Origin: Pseudomonadota bacterium | GTDB lineage: Bacteria > Pseudomonadota > Gammaproteobacteria > Burkholderiales > Thiobacillaceae | NCBI GenBank assembly: GCA_021847835.1 | Contig: JAJZPR010000003.1 | Span: 1 to 64,000, forward strand | Direction: 5' to 3' | Length of the DNA: 64,000 bases | Shown here: positions 1 through 11,380 of the stretch, in pieces | Layout of the letters: each line of letters begins with the position of its first letter | How positions within the stretch are numbered: position 1 is the stretch's first letter | Notes under the pieces: model-generated | Database searches by the model: none | What the model was told of the DNA's origin: nothing | Seen by the model: only the letters and a program-made list of their open reading frames with translations | Position numbers and translations under genes: made by a program

Positions 1-423
1 TTCCCATTCCAGGCGGTCGACGGAGAGGGGCCGTTCGGCGACGGGGAGGTCGGGGTTGGGCTGGCCGCTTTGCAGGGCGGAAAGGATTTCGGCTACGCCC
101 GCAGGCTTGGGCAGGTAGTTGGTGGCGCCCAGCTTGATGGCTTCGACGGCGGTCTGGATGCTGGCGTAGCCGGTGAGCATGAGGATGCGCATGTCGGGGT
201 TTAACGCCTTCAGTTGCGGGATCAGCGCGAGGCTGGTTTCGTTTTCCAGCTTCAGGTCGAGCACGGCGGCGGCGAAGCCGTGCTGCCCGGCCAGCGCGAG
301 GGCGTCGGCGCCGTTGCTTGCGGTGTGCGCTTGCAGGCCGTGAGCAGCGAGCGACTTCGCCAGCACGCGGGCGAAGACTTCGTCATCTTCCACGATCAAA
401 AGCGGGGAAAGCGGTGTTTTCAT
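1..423 (-). CDS. regA: RegA/PrrA/ActR-type response regulator, partial (C-terminus outside window)
   Basis: The first 141 codons are visible, starting at an ATG at 423 and running off the left edge. The protein opens with a receiver domain: acidic pocket LLIVEDDEVF near the N-terminus, phospho-acceptor region AAVLDLKLENETSL, and LTGYASIQTAVEAIKLGATNYLPKP, split here as the switch region and the conserved KP. The short receiver followed by an acidic linker fits RegA-family regulators, whose Fis-type DNA-binding helix-turn-helix would lie beyond base 1. It is transcribed from right to left after the RegB-like kinase at 589-1824, so it is the likely partner of that redox sensor. The 165-base gap between them holds a large hairpin repeat. 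Confidence 0.85.
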   Translation of the reverse strand, partial: MKTPLSPLLIVEDDEVFARVLAKSLAAHGLQAHTASNGADALALAGQHGFAAAVLDLKLENETSLALIPQLKALNPDMRILMLTGYASIQTAVEAIKLGATNYLPKPAGVAEILSALQSGQPNPDLPVAERPLSVDRLEWE

Positions 424-440
424 CCTAAAACCTCACTTCA

Positions 441-573
441 AGCCACAGAGAGCACAGAGGCCACAGAGAAAACCCACTATTGGCTGCACCAGAGCGCCGC
501 ACCCAACGGCTTGGCACTACCACTCTGCGAAGGTCTTTGTTTTTTCTCGGTGATCTCTGTGTTCTCTGTGGCT
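441..573. repeat. Large hairpin element with arms made of 9-bp repeats (CACAGAG type)
   Basis: Left arm 441-473 and right arm 541-573 are inverted copies with about 29 of 33 positions matching, separated by a 67-base loop. Inside the left arm CACAGAG recurs at 444, 453 and 462, a strict 9-base period. The element fills the regB-regA gap. A second element of the same design but with CACGGGG units lies at 43261-43394. It has no long poly-T tract on either side, so it is not an ordinary terminator. Confidence 0.85.
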
Positions 574-588
574 GACTTTGTTGTAGGT

Positions 589-1824
589 TCATTTCTTAAG
601 CCCCAGCAGCGGCAACCAAACCGAAACGCAGGTACCGCCGTGCTCGCGTTCGGAGAGCGTGACCTGGCCGCCCAGGTTTTCGATGCTGGCGTTGCTGAGA
701 AAGAGGCCGAGGCCCAGGCCGCCCTTGCTGGAGCGGCCGGGCTCGGCCATGGCACGCAGGGCCGGGGCGGGGCCGGGGCCGCTGTCGAGGATGTCGATCT
801 GCAGGCCGTCGTCGACGATCTTGCCCTGAATCCGCACCAGCCCGGGCGCGGCGTCGGCGGCGTTGTTCAGCAGGTTGATGAGCGACTGGTCGAGGCTGGC
901 CGGCGGCTGGATGGGCGGGGCGCTTCGTTCGTCCGTCCATGCGGCCTCGGCTTCGACGGCGGGGCGCAAGAGGCGCCACTCCCCGGCCAGGCGTGCGAGA
1001 TAGGTGTCGGCGGCGACGGGTTCGCCGGCGGCGGCTTGCGCGGTGCGCGAGAGGTCTTTCAGCAACTGCCGGCAGCGCTCGATCTGCGTGCGCATGAGTT
1101 CCAGGTCTTCGCGGTTCCTGTCGCCGGCTTGCGCGAGCAGGCTTTCGTTCAGCAGGGCTAGGGTGTTGAGCGGGGTGCCGAGTTCGTGCGCGGCGCCCGC
1201 GGCGGTGAGCGCCACCGCCACCACCTGTTCGTTGCGCAAATTCTCCTCGCGGAAGGCGGCGAGTTCGCGCTCGCGTTCTGCGAGCTGGGTGCGCAGCTTG
1301 AGCACCATGAACACCACCACCACCACGCTGGCGGCGAAAGTGATCCACATGCCGGACACGTGCAGGAAAAAGGCCTTCTCCGGCGGAATGTCGAGGGGGA
1401 TGTTGATGTAGGCGACCAGGCTGTAGGCGGCGATGGACAGGCCGCCGGCCAGCCATGCCATTGCCGCGGGCAGCAGCAGCGAGGCCATCACCACCGGCAG
1501 CAGCAGGAGGGACACGAAAGGATTGGCCCAGCCGCCGGTGTAGAGCAGCAGCACGGTCAGTCCGGCGAGATCGGCCATGAGCTGAATGAGCATCTCGGAC
1601 GGGCCGACCGGCTCCGGCAGCCTGGGCCGGAAGGCGGTAAAGGCGTTCAGCCCCGCCATCAGGAGCAGGGTGGCGCCCATGGCCGGCCAGGGCAGCCTGA
1701 CGCCGAGGTAGAGCTCGGACCACAGCATGAGCAGCAGCAGTCCGGCCAGCATGAAGTTTCTCAGCCAGAACAGCCGGCCCAGCGCATTGCCATGTGTGGG
1801 CAAAACGAAGGCTTGCGGGTTCAT
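589..1824 (-). CDS. regB: RegB/PrrB-type redox sensor histidine kinase
   Basis: 411 residues. The N-terminal half has about six membrane helices and contains GGWANPF (residues 97-103), matching the GGxxNPF quinone-binding motif known from RegB. The phospho-acceptor box is AAHELGTPLNTL with His213, followed 38 residues later by Cys251 in IERCRQLL, in the place of the redox-active cysteine of RegB. The C-terminal ATPase domain has the N box (LINLLNNAADAA), DSGPGP and GLGLGLFLS. In the family, oxidation and quinone binding switch kinase activity off, so this protein probably reports respiratory redox state to the RegA-like regulator transcribed next. Membrane-bound. The functional residues appear intact. 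Confidence 0.92.
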   Translation of the reverse strand: MNPQAFVLPTHGNALGRLFWLRNFMLAGLLLLMLWSELYLGVRLPWPAMGATLLLMAGLNAFTAFRPRLPEPVGPSEMLIQLMADLAGLTVLLLYTGGWANPFVSLLLLPVVMASLLLPAAMAWLAGGLSIAAYSLVAYINIPLDIPPEKAFFLHVSGMWITFAASVVVVVFMVLKLRTQLAERERELAAFREENLRNEQVVAVALTAAGAAHELGTPLNTLALLNESLLAQAGDRNREDLELMRTQIERCRQLLKDLSRTAQAAAGEPVAADTYLARLAGEWRLLRPAVEAEAAWTDERSAPPIQPPASLDQSLINLLNNAADAAPGLVRIQGKIVDDGLQIDILDSGPGPAPALRAMAEPGRSSKGGLGLGLFLSNASIENLGGQVTLSEREHGGTCVSVWLPLLGLKK

Positions 1825-1863
1825 GGACGCATTCTACTTTGCGGGTGTCCGGCGTCGGATTTT

Positions 1864-1902
1864 CCATGGGCGGGTGCGGCATCATGCCGCACCCGCCCAT
1901 GG
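1864..1902. repeat. Perfect 39-bp palindrome
   Basis: Bases 1864-1882 and 1884-1902 are exact reverse complements around a single central base (1883); the arm begins CCATGGGCGGGTGCGG. It lies between the start of regB and the 3' end of the hybrid kinase gene. The base following the hairpin on the minus strand leads into AAAATCC, not a T tract, so an intrinsic terminator is unlikely. A protein-binding site or REP-like extragenic palindrome is more plausible. Confidence 0.8.
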
Positions 1903-1920
1903 CGGCAGCCCGCGATCGAA

Positions 1921-3945
1921 TCAGTCATGCGGTGGCCTGAAGGCGCTGTCCTGCCAGGCCGGCTCCGGGGGCGGTTCCTTGTCCAGCAAGTGGGCGAGCG
2001 CCGCGCGCAGGCGCGCCGGCCGCACCGGCTTGTGCATGATCTTGAGGCCGGCGTTGGTGATGCGCTGCAAGGTGTCCGGCGCAGTGTCGCCCGTCAGCAC
2101 CAGCACCGGCAGTTCGGCGCCGAAAGCGGCGCGGAATTGGCGCGCCACCTGGATGCCGTCGGTGTCGCCCGGCAGGCTGTAATCGGTGATGAGAAAGTCG
2201 GGCGCGCTGCCAAGCTGCTTCAGCTGGCTGAGCGCTTCCTCGGCGCTGCGTGCGGTAACCAGCTTCATCTTCCAGGTCTTGAACAGGCTTTCCATGGCGC
2301 GCAGGATGGATGTCTCGTCATCCACCACCACGATCAGCCGTTCCTGCAGGCTGGCCGCCAGGGCGGAGTGTATCGTTTCCGCAGGCGACAGCTGATGGGT
2401 GGATCCCAGCGGCACTTCCAGGCTGAACACGGAACCGCGGCCCTCGCGCGAGCGCACTTCGATGCGCGTGCCGAGCAGGCTGGCGGTGCGCGCGACGATC
2501 GCCAGCCCCAGGCCCAGGCCTTTTTCGCGGTCGCGCCCCGGGTTGTCGAGCTGCACGAATTCCTCGAAGATGGTTTGCTGCGCGCTCTCCGGGATGCCGA
2601 TGCCGGTGTCCCATACCTGGATGAGCAGCCCGTGGCCGCGCTTGCGGCCGGCAACCAGGATGCGCCCGCGCGGGGTATAGCGCAGGGCGTTGGAAACGAG
2701 GTTGATGAGTATGCGTTCGAGCAGCACCGGATCGCTGTGCAGAACCCAGTTGCTGGGGCGCACCTTGAGCTTCAGGCCCTTGGCGGCGGCCGGCCCCTCG
2801 AACTGCTGGCGGATGTGCTCGAACAGCTGGCTGGCGGGGAAATGACGCCTGCGCACTTCGATGATGCCCGCATCCAGGCGTGAAACATCGAGCAGGGCGT
2901 TGAGCAGGGTTTCCAGGGAGGAAACCGCAGTGGATATCTGCGAGGCGAGGGTACGCAGTTCGCCGGTTTTCACGCGTTGCTTCAGCGCCTCGCTGAACAG
3001 GCCCAACGCATGCAGCGGCTGGCGCAGGTCGTGGCTGGCGGAAGCGAAAAACCGGGATTTCGCGGAATTGGCGCGCTCGGCCTCTTCCTTCTTGGCGGCG
3101 AGGTCGGCGGTGGCATGAATGATGCGCACCTGCAATTCGTCCTGGTGCGCGTGCAGCGACTCGGCCATGCGATTGATGCCTTTTTCCAGCACGCCCAGTT
3201 CGGTGGAGGGGTGCGCATCGACGCGAATCTGCAGGTCGCCGCCGGCAATGCGGTCCACCGCCTGTGAAACATGCCGGATTCTGTGCGTGAGGCTGGTGGA
3301 CATGCGCCAGGCCAGCAGGGCGGTAAGCAGGGCGGAACTGATCACCAGGCTTGCAGCGGTCAGCACCGCCCTGCGCTGCGAGGCCAGCAGCGGCTCGATG
3401 CTGACGGCGGCGACGGCATAGCCGATGATTTCGGCAACCGCCGGCCTGTCGGCCGGCATGTCGTCGCCCAATTCGGGTTCGGGCAGGGTGATCGGATAGG
3501 CGGCCAGCCAGGCGCCGGGGATTTCCGCAACGCTGCCGATGGGCGGAGGGGAAGACAGCGATTCGTAATCCGGTCTGCCGGCACAGTAAGGCGGGCCCCC
3601 GCGCAACTCGCGTATGCAGGCGAAGCGGAGATGGTTTTGGCTGCGCTCCTCTTCTGCCGTTTGCCTGAGCAGGTCGGCATTTCCGCTGATCAAGGCATAT
3701 TGGCCTGCCGCCGCCATGTGCCGGGCCGCGCTGAGCAATTCTGTGCGCGTGTTGTGCCTGGCCTCGGCAAGCGTTTGCCTGAGCAGCTGCGTGGTCAACA
3801 GTGCGGCCGTCATGAGCGAAGGAATCAGGGCGATGACGAGAATGCGGTTGCGTATGCTCTGCAGCCGCAAGGCCGCGCCCAGTTTTTGCAGCCGCCGGCC
3901 GGCGGCCCGGCAGCGGCATTCAAGGGCTTGCCGAAGCATCAGCAC
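1921..3945 (-). CDS. Hybrid sensor histidine kinase with C-terminal receiver
   Basis: 674 residues from a GTG at 3945, six bases after the stop of the upstream regulator gene; an ATG two codons in is an alternative. Order: membrane helix about 32-54, periplasmic sensor region, second helix about 190-215, HAMP, then the phospho-acceptor box SASHDLRQPLHALGLF, an ATPase domain (NLVSNALRYTP, DTGIGIP, GLGLGLAI), and a receiver domain with LITDYSLPGDTDG and a terminal HKPVRP. The SHDLRQPLHA variant of the H box is typical of a clade of hybrid kinases that pair with a LuxR-type regulator, which is what lies next to it. The periplasmic ligand cannot be told from sequence. Confidence 0.88.
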   Translation of the reverse strand: MLMLRQALECRCRAAGRRLQKLGAALRLQSIRNRILVIALIPSLMTAALLTTQLLRQTLAEARHNTRTELLSAARHMAAAGQYALISGNADLLRQTAEEERSQNHLRFACIRELRGGPPYCAGRPDYESLSSPPPIGSVAEIPGAWLAAYPITLPEPELGDDMPADRPAVAEIIGYAVAAVSIEPLLASQRRAVLTAASLVISSALLTALLAWRMSTSLTHRIRHVSQAVDRIAGGDLQIRVDAHPSTELGVLEKGINRMAESLHAHQDELQVRIIHATADLAAKKEEAERANSAKSRFFASASHDLRQPLHALGLFSEALKQRVKTGELRTLASQISTAVSSLETLLNALLDVSRLDAGIIEVRRRHFPASQLFEHIRQQFEGPAAAKGLKLKVRPSNWVLHSDPVLLERILINLVSNALRYTPRGRILVAGRKRGHGLLIQVWDTGIGIPESAQQTIFEEFVQLDNPGRDREKGLGLGLAIVARTASLLGTRIEVRSREGRGSVFSLEVPLGSTHQLSPAETIHSALAASLQERLIVVVDDETSILRAMESLFKTWKMKLVTARSAEEALSQLKQLGSAPDFLITDYSLPGDTDGIQVARQFRAAFGAELPVLVLTGDTAPDTLQRITNAGLKIMHKPVRPARLRAALAHLLDKEPPPEPAWQDSAFRPPHD

Positions 3946-3950
3946 GCCGC

Positions 3951-4601
3951 TCAGACGCTGGCCGGGCTCAGGCCAAACCGCTGGGCGGCAATCGCCGCTT
4001 CGGTACGGTTGGCAACGCCAAGGGCGCGGAAAATCGCCGCCACATGAATTTTCACGGTGCCTTCGGACAAGTTCAGTTCGCGCGCGATGGTCTTGTTGGG
4101 CTTGCCCAGCAGCAGCAGCTTGAACACCTCGATCTGGCGCCGGGTCAGGTGTATGCCCTGGCTGGAGAACGGCATCAGGCAGGCAGGGGCGTCGGTCTGC
4201 CCGGTGTCGCTTTCGAGGATGGGCGGGATGTAAATTCCGCCGTCGAGCACCCGGATCAGGGCGTCGAGCATTTCCTGGCTGGGCGAGGATTTCAGCACGT
4301 AGCCGAGCGCGCCGGAAGCCAGCGCACGGCGCGCGTCGTCGCGCGATTCCGAGGCGGTCATGATGACGAGCGGCATGTCCGGGAACTGGCTCCGGAATTC
4401 CGCAATCCCCTCATGTCCGCCCATGCCAGGCATGTACAAATCGGCCAGCACCAGATCCAGGTCGGGGTGGGCGGCGGCTTCCGCGAACAGGGAGGGGTAA
4501 TCGTGGGCGTCGACGATGCTGATCACGTCGCCCAGGAGCATCAGGACATGCTTGACCCCCTCGCGGAAAAGGGGGTGATCGTCAGCCAGCAAAATCTTCA
4601 T
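3951..4601 (-). CDS. NarL/FixJ (LuxR)-family response regulator
   Basis: I place the start at the ATG at 4601 (MKILLADDHPLFREGV), because a GGGAG ribosome site lies about 12 bases upstream and the family begins there; the longer open frame to 4724 has no homologous look. The receiver domain has LADDHP and the phospho-acceptor stretch DLVLADLYMPGMGG. The C-terminal domain is a LuxR helix-turn-helix (LTRRQIEVFKLL, NKTIARELNLSEGTVKIH). It is the first gene of a two-gene operon with the hybrid kinase, separated by five bases, so the two are probably cognate. Target genes unknown. Confidence 0.9.
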   Translation of the reverse strand: MKILLADDHPLFREGVKHVLMLLGDVISIVDAHDYPSLFAEAAAHPDLDLVLADLYMPGMGGHEGIAEFRSQFPDMPLVIMTASESRDDARRALASGALGYVLKSSPSQEMLDALIRVLDGGIYIPPILESDTGQTDAPACLMPFSSQGIHLTRRQIEVFKLLLLGKPNKTIARELNLSEGTVKIHVAAIFRALGVANRTEAAIAAQRFGLSPASV

Positions 4602-4766
4602 CGGTGTCTCGCGCTCCCTGGGTGGCCCCCAAGCCCGTTTCCACGGGGTTTTCAAGGCTTGCAGGAGTCTATCCCCTGTTCGGGCCGTCCGCAAAACAGC
4701 CCCGCGTGGCGGCAATGCTTTCATGGCTTGGGGAAGCCATCTATTACTTTAGTTATATATGCAAAC

Positions 4767-4897
4767 CGGAATTGTCTTCGTACTATGAACGTGCAATCAG
4801 GCCGAATCAAATCGGTCAAGGCAAGTTCTCCGCAGTGAGGTGACGCAAGCCGTTTCCTCCGGTTTTGCCGGGCGGTTTTTACCGCCCGGTTTTTTTT
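4767..4897 (+). ncRNA. Candidate small RNA or leader ending in an intrinsic terminator
   Basis: No plus-strand gene lies upstream of the strong terminator at 4868-4897; the flanking gene (start 4601) points the other way. The stretch can fold: stem 4800-4805 / 4812-4817 (GGCCGA with TCGGTC, one G-U pair), then an unpaired A/G-rich part, then the terminator stem. An AT-rich TATATAT at 4754-4760 could be a -10 box but I see no good -35. The 5' end given is a guess. The gap 4602-5053 holds no protein gene that I can support. Confidence 0.3.
4868..4897 (+). terminator. Intrinsic terminator
   Basis: Stem CCGGGCGGT (4868-4876) with ACCGCCCGG (4881-4889), four-T loop, followed by eight T (4890-4897). 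The T tract is only on the plus-strand side, so it acts on rightward transcripts although no plus-strand coding gene precedes it. Confidence 0.85.
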
Positions 4898-4926
4898 GCC
4901 TTTTTGGCGGGGCCGCATGATCGTTT

Positions 4927-4954
4927 TTGCGGCAGCGCATGCCTCGATTATCAT
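4927..4954 (+). promoter_or_regulatory. Possible sigma-70 promoter of the Nudix gene
   Basis: TTGCGG at 4927-4932, 16-base spacer, TATCAT at 4949-4954, about 95 bases before the Nudix start and downstream of the terminator at 4868-4897. Sequence match only. Confidence 0.35.
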
Positions 4955-5053
4955 GCTTTCTGGCTGCATTCATGTAGCGTCGGCCCTGCCTGTTTCCCCG
5001 GCCGGCTTGCCGGGCAGGCCACGGCTGAACTCCCCGTATCGAAAGCGACCGCA

Positions 5054-5617
5054 ATGAACGACAAGCCCGACGATCTCACCGAAACCATGCTGGCCTCCGA
5101 ATGGATGTGCCAGGGCCGGCTGCTCAAGGCGCGCCGCGACACGGTGCGCCTGCCCAACGGCCATACCTCCACGCGCGAATACATCGTCCATCCCGGCGCC
5201 GCGGTGATCCTGCCGGTGTTCGAAAACGGCGACGTGCTGCTCGAGCGCCAGCACCGCTATCCCTGCGGCCGCGACTTCATCGAAGTGCCGGCCGGCAAGC
5301 TCGATCCCGACGAAACGCCGGAATTCTGCGCCCAGCGCGAACTCATCGAGGAAACCGGCTACCGCGCGAACAAATTGCAGTTCCTGTTCGATTTTTACCC
5401 CGCCATCGGCTACTGCGACGAGAAGATGTTCTTCTTTCTCGCGCAGGATCTCGAACACGTCGGCCACGAGCGCGACCACGACGAATTCCTGGAAATCCTG
5501 CGCGTGCCCTTCGACGAGGCGCTGGACATGATCCGACGCGGCGAGATCTGCGAGACCAAGACTACCACCGCGCTGTTCTGGTGGGACAAGCTCAGAAGCG
5601 GCGACTGGTCACTTTGA
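5054..5617 (+). CDS. Nudix hydrolase, ADP-ribose pyrophosphatase type
   Basis: 187 residues from the ATG at 5054. The Nudix box occupies residues 81-103 (G at 81, REL at 95-97, EET at 99-101, G at 102), matching Gx5Ex7REUxEExGU. Upstream the strand pattern HPGAAVILPV followed by RQHRYPCGRDFIEVPAG is characteristic of ADP-ribose pyrophosphatases (NudF/NudE-like), which hydrolyse ADP-ribose to AMP and ribose 5-phosphate. Cytoplasmic housekeeping of nucleotide sugars is the likely role. It stands alone; its last 9 bases overlap the 3' end of the convergent Fic gene. The exact substrate cannot be fixed from sequence. Confidence 0.85.
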   Translation: MNDKPDDLTETMLASEWMCQGRLLKARRDTVRLPNGHTSTREYIVHPGAAVILPVFENGDVLLERQHRYPCGRDFIEVPAGKLDPDETPEFCAQRELIEETGYRANKLQFLFDFYPAIGYCDEKMFFFLAQDLEHVGHERDHDEFLEILRVPFDEALDMIRRGEICETKTTTALFWWDKLRSGDWSL

Positions 5618-6958
5618 GGCGATTGCGCCGAGCTTTTCCCCCAGGCCCGCGGCGGGGAAAAATATTTTTTTTCTGCCGGATACCCGTTCCTCCAGCAATC
5701 CCATTGAGGCAAGTTCCAGCAAATCGGCCCTGGCCGTGGCGTAAGCCACTTGATGGGAACGTTGATGGCTTTCGATGGTGAAAGGTTCTTGCGGCCGTTT
5801 TACGGCATGGGCGAGGAGAGCGGTTTGCCGGTGATTGAGTTGCTTGTCCCGGGTGTGCAGATTCCTGAGATGGGCGCTGATCTGCTCCTCCTCCTGCCTT
5901 TTTTTCATCAGGTAGCGGTGCAGCGCTTCCAGTGCCTTGAGGATGGTGTCGGTCTGATGCAGCAGAAAATAGGTGGTGTCTCCGCCGTCCGTTTCCGTAT
6001 GCAGATAGGCGCGCGCATATTGGGCAGGTGCCTTGCGCAGGATGCTGGAAATGGAAAGATATTCCATCATCCAGTAGCCCTGTTTTGCCATGTACCAGTA
6101 AAACAAGGCCCGCCCCGTGCGGCCGTTGCCGTCGGCGAAAGGGTGGTCGTAGCCGATCATGAAATGAAGCAGGATGCCGCGCACTATTGGGTGAATGAAG
6201 CCTTCGTCTGAAACCGGTGCGTTGGCGAAATCGCACAGACGTTGCAGGCGGGTTCTCAGTTCGGAGGCCTTGGGTGGCTGGTGTAGCACCGTGCCATCGC
6301 CTTTCCCGATTACCTGGATGTCGTCGCGCTGGCGTATTCGGCCGCAATCTTCCGGGTGTTCCAGCGTGCCTTCCGTCAGCACGCGTTGCAATTCAATGAT
6401 GTGTTCCGGCTTGAGTTGCCCGCCGCAGATTTCGCGAATGTGGCGCATTGCCTCGAAGTTGTTGAAGATCATTCGCTCGCTGACGCTTGTCGGCTTGCGG
6501 CCCTCGCGCAACATGGCTTCAGCCACGCGGCGGGTGGTTGAAGCGCCTTCGAGCTGACTTGACGTGATCGATTCCTCAATCAGGCTGGCCATCAGGTAGC
6601 GAGCCTGGTCGCTGCGCACCTCGATGGATGGCTGTCCGCTCGGAATCATCCCTCCTTCACGGTCGATGTCGTGCAAATCCTTTAGTAGGGTTTCGGGCAG
6701 GGTATATATGAATGCATGACCCAGTTTGTCGAGAAAGGGCAGCGATTTTGCATTGGCCAGACGGGCAAGTTTGGTTGCTAGCCACCAGCTTTCCAGATTG
6801 AGTCCTGACGGAGGTTGGCGGTGTCGAAGCTCGTCCCAATGAAGGTAGCGGCCTTCAACCAGGGAGCCAAGTTTTAGTTCGGCAAAATGCACGAGCGCTT
6901 CGGGCTTGAAACCTTTCAGCAAGACATCAAGCGGCGGCGGGGCGAGGGGTATTTTCAT
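5609..6958 (-). CDS. Fic-domain protein with C-terminal winged helix (class II, self-inhibited)
   Basis: 449 residues. The Fic active-site motif HPFADGNGRTGR is complete at residues 272-283, so AMP transfer (or a related nucleotide transfer) to target protein hydroxyls is expected. An inhibitory helix motif SSQLEG with Glu137 lies N-terminal to the Fic fold, which defines class II Fic proteins that hold themselves inactive. The C-terminal ~90 residues (HNHRQTALL-like helix-turn-helix, then ATARADLLELASMGLLEER) look like a winged helix, so it may also bind DNA. It stands alone between metH and the Nudix gene. The promoter region is unusually AT-rich with repeated TGATAA-type motifs, which suggests autoregulation and perhaps recent acquisition. 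Confidence 0.9.
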   Translation of the reverse strand: MKIPLAPPPLDVLLKGFKPEALVHFAELKLGSLVEGRYLHWDELRHRQPPSGLNLESWWLATKLARLANAKSLPFLDKLGHAFIYTLPETLLKDLHDIDREGGMIPSGQPSIEVRSDQARYLMASLIEESITSSQLEGASTTRRVAEAMLREGRKPTSVSERMIFNNFEAMRHIREICGGQLKPEHIIELQRVLTEGTLEHPEDCGRIRQRDDIQVIGKGDGTVLHQPPKASELRTRLQRLCDFANAPVSDEGFIHPIVRGILLHFMIGYDHPFADGNGRTGRALFYWYMAKQGYWMMEYLSISSILRKAPAQYARAYLHTETDGGDTTYFLLHQTDTILKALEALHRYLMKKRQEEEQISAHLRNLHTRDKQLNHRQTALLAHAVKRPQEPFTIESHQRSHQVAYATARADLLELASMGLLEERVSGRKKIFFPAAGLGEKLGAIASK

Positions 6959-6963
6959 ACCGA

Positions 6964-7044
6964 ATTATCAGATTGATGCTAATTGATAGTCTACTGATAA
7001 CCCGTGAATTATCAAATAAATATTTATTGATAACTTATTGATAG
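6964..7044. promoter_or_regulatory. AT-rich operator-like array upstream of fic
   Basis: Six copies of TTATCA or TGATA(A/G) in both orientations: 6965, 6984, 6995, 7009, 7028 and 7039. Two pairs form inverted repeats: TTATCAG (6965-6971) with CTGATAA (6994-7000), and TTATCAA (7009-7015) with TTGATAA (7027-7033). The array fills the gap between the fic start and the metH stop, much lower in GC than its surroundings. Probably the fic promoter and operator. Confidence 0.55.
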
Positions 7045-7069
7045 ATGTAACAAATTGTTTTTTCGGTAT

Positions 7070-10738
<3,669 letters not shown>

Positions 10739-10801
10739 GGCTGAAGAAAAATCGAATTTGGCCGTCTATTATAAGGTTCCAGCCAGCCCGAAGCCGCCGC
10801 C

Positions 10802-11188
10802 ATGAAACACCTCGCCCCCAAAGAGGCCTATGAGTATCTCCAGGCCAACCCCAACGCCGTGCTGGTCGACGTGCGTTCCGAAATGGAATACCTGTTCGTC
10901 GGCCACCCCAAGGATGCGTTGCTGATCCCCTGGCAGGACGGCGAATATTTCGAGCTCAACCCGGATTTTCTCGGCCACATGCGCAAGGCTTCCAGCGTCA
11001 ACCGCCCGGTGGTGCTGATCTGCCGCTCGGGCAACCGCTCGAAAATCGCCGGCGAGTTCCTGGAAAAACATGGCTTCCCGGAGGTATACAACGTGCTGCA
11101 CGGCTTCGAGGGCGACCTCGATCATCAGCGCCGGCGCAGCACGGTGAACGGCTGGCGCTTCGACGGCCTGCCCTGGGAACAGACCTGA
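10802..11188 (+). CDS. Single-domain rhodanese-like sulfurtransferase
   Basis: 128 residues forming one rhodanese domain, with the active-site loop CRSGNRS, whose cysteine would carry the persulfide. The start VLVDVRSEMEYLFVGHPKDA is the CH2-A type signature. No signal peptide is seen, so it is cytoplasmic. Family members move sulfane sulfur between thiosulfate or persulfides and acceptors such as cyanide or thiols; the physiological donor here is unknown. It is divergent from metH with a 63-base shared control region. Confidence 0.85.
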   Translation: MKHLAPKEAYEYLQANPNAVLVDVRSEMEYLFVGHPKDALLIPWQDGEYFELNPDFLGHMRKASSVNRPVVLICRSGNRSKIAGEFLEKHGFPEVYNVLHGFEGDLDHQRRRSTVNGWRFDGLPWEQT

Positions 11189-11380
11189 ATCCTGCCGGCT
11201 CGCGCCGGTTTCGCCCCCCTCCCGTTAGCGGTCCGGCCAGTGCGCCGGTAAAGATTCACCGCATCCGGCCGTATAGGTAAGCATGGCGCGATCTCGTGCC
11301 CCGGGCGCGAGGCCGCGTGCAATCGTCAAATACCAAGAAAACACATTCTGCCAAAGCAGAAGCACCAAAGGAGAAACCCC

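Noticed and set aside
1186-2883. Long plus-strand open frames opposite regB and the hybrid kinase
   Set aside because: Composition (Gln/Arg/Gly/Ala-rich, no domains) is what high-GC antisense frames give; the minus-strand genes carry all family motifs.
4760-4900. c-di-GMP-I (GEMM) riboswitch before the Nudix gene, suggested by GGCAAG and GGTGACGCAAGCC
   Set aside because: The second conserved element lacks one A (GACGCAAGCC), the P3 helix and receptor parts are absent, and the terminator stem directly follows. The resemblance is too partial.
10739-10801. Cobalamin or SAM/SAH riboswitch before metH
   Set aside because: Only 63 bases separate metH from the divergent rhodanese gene, too short, and no B12 box is seen.
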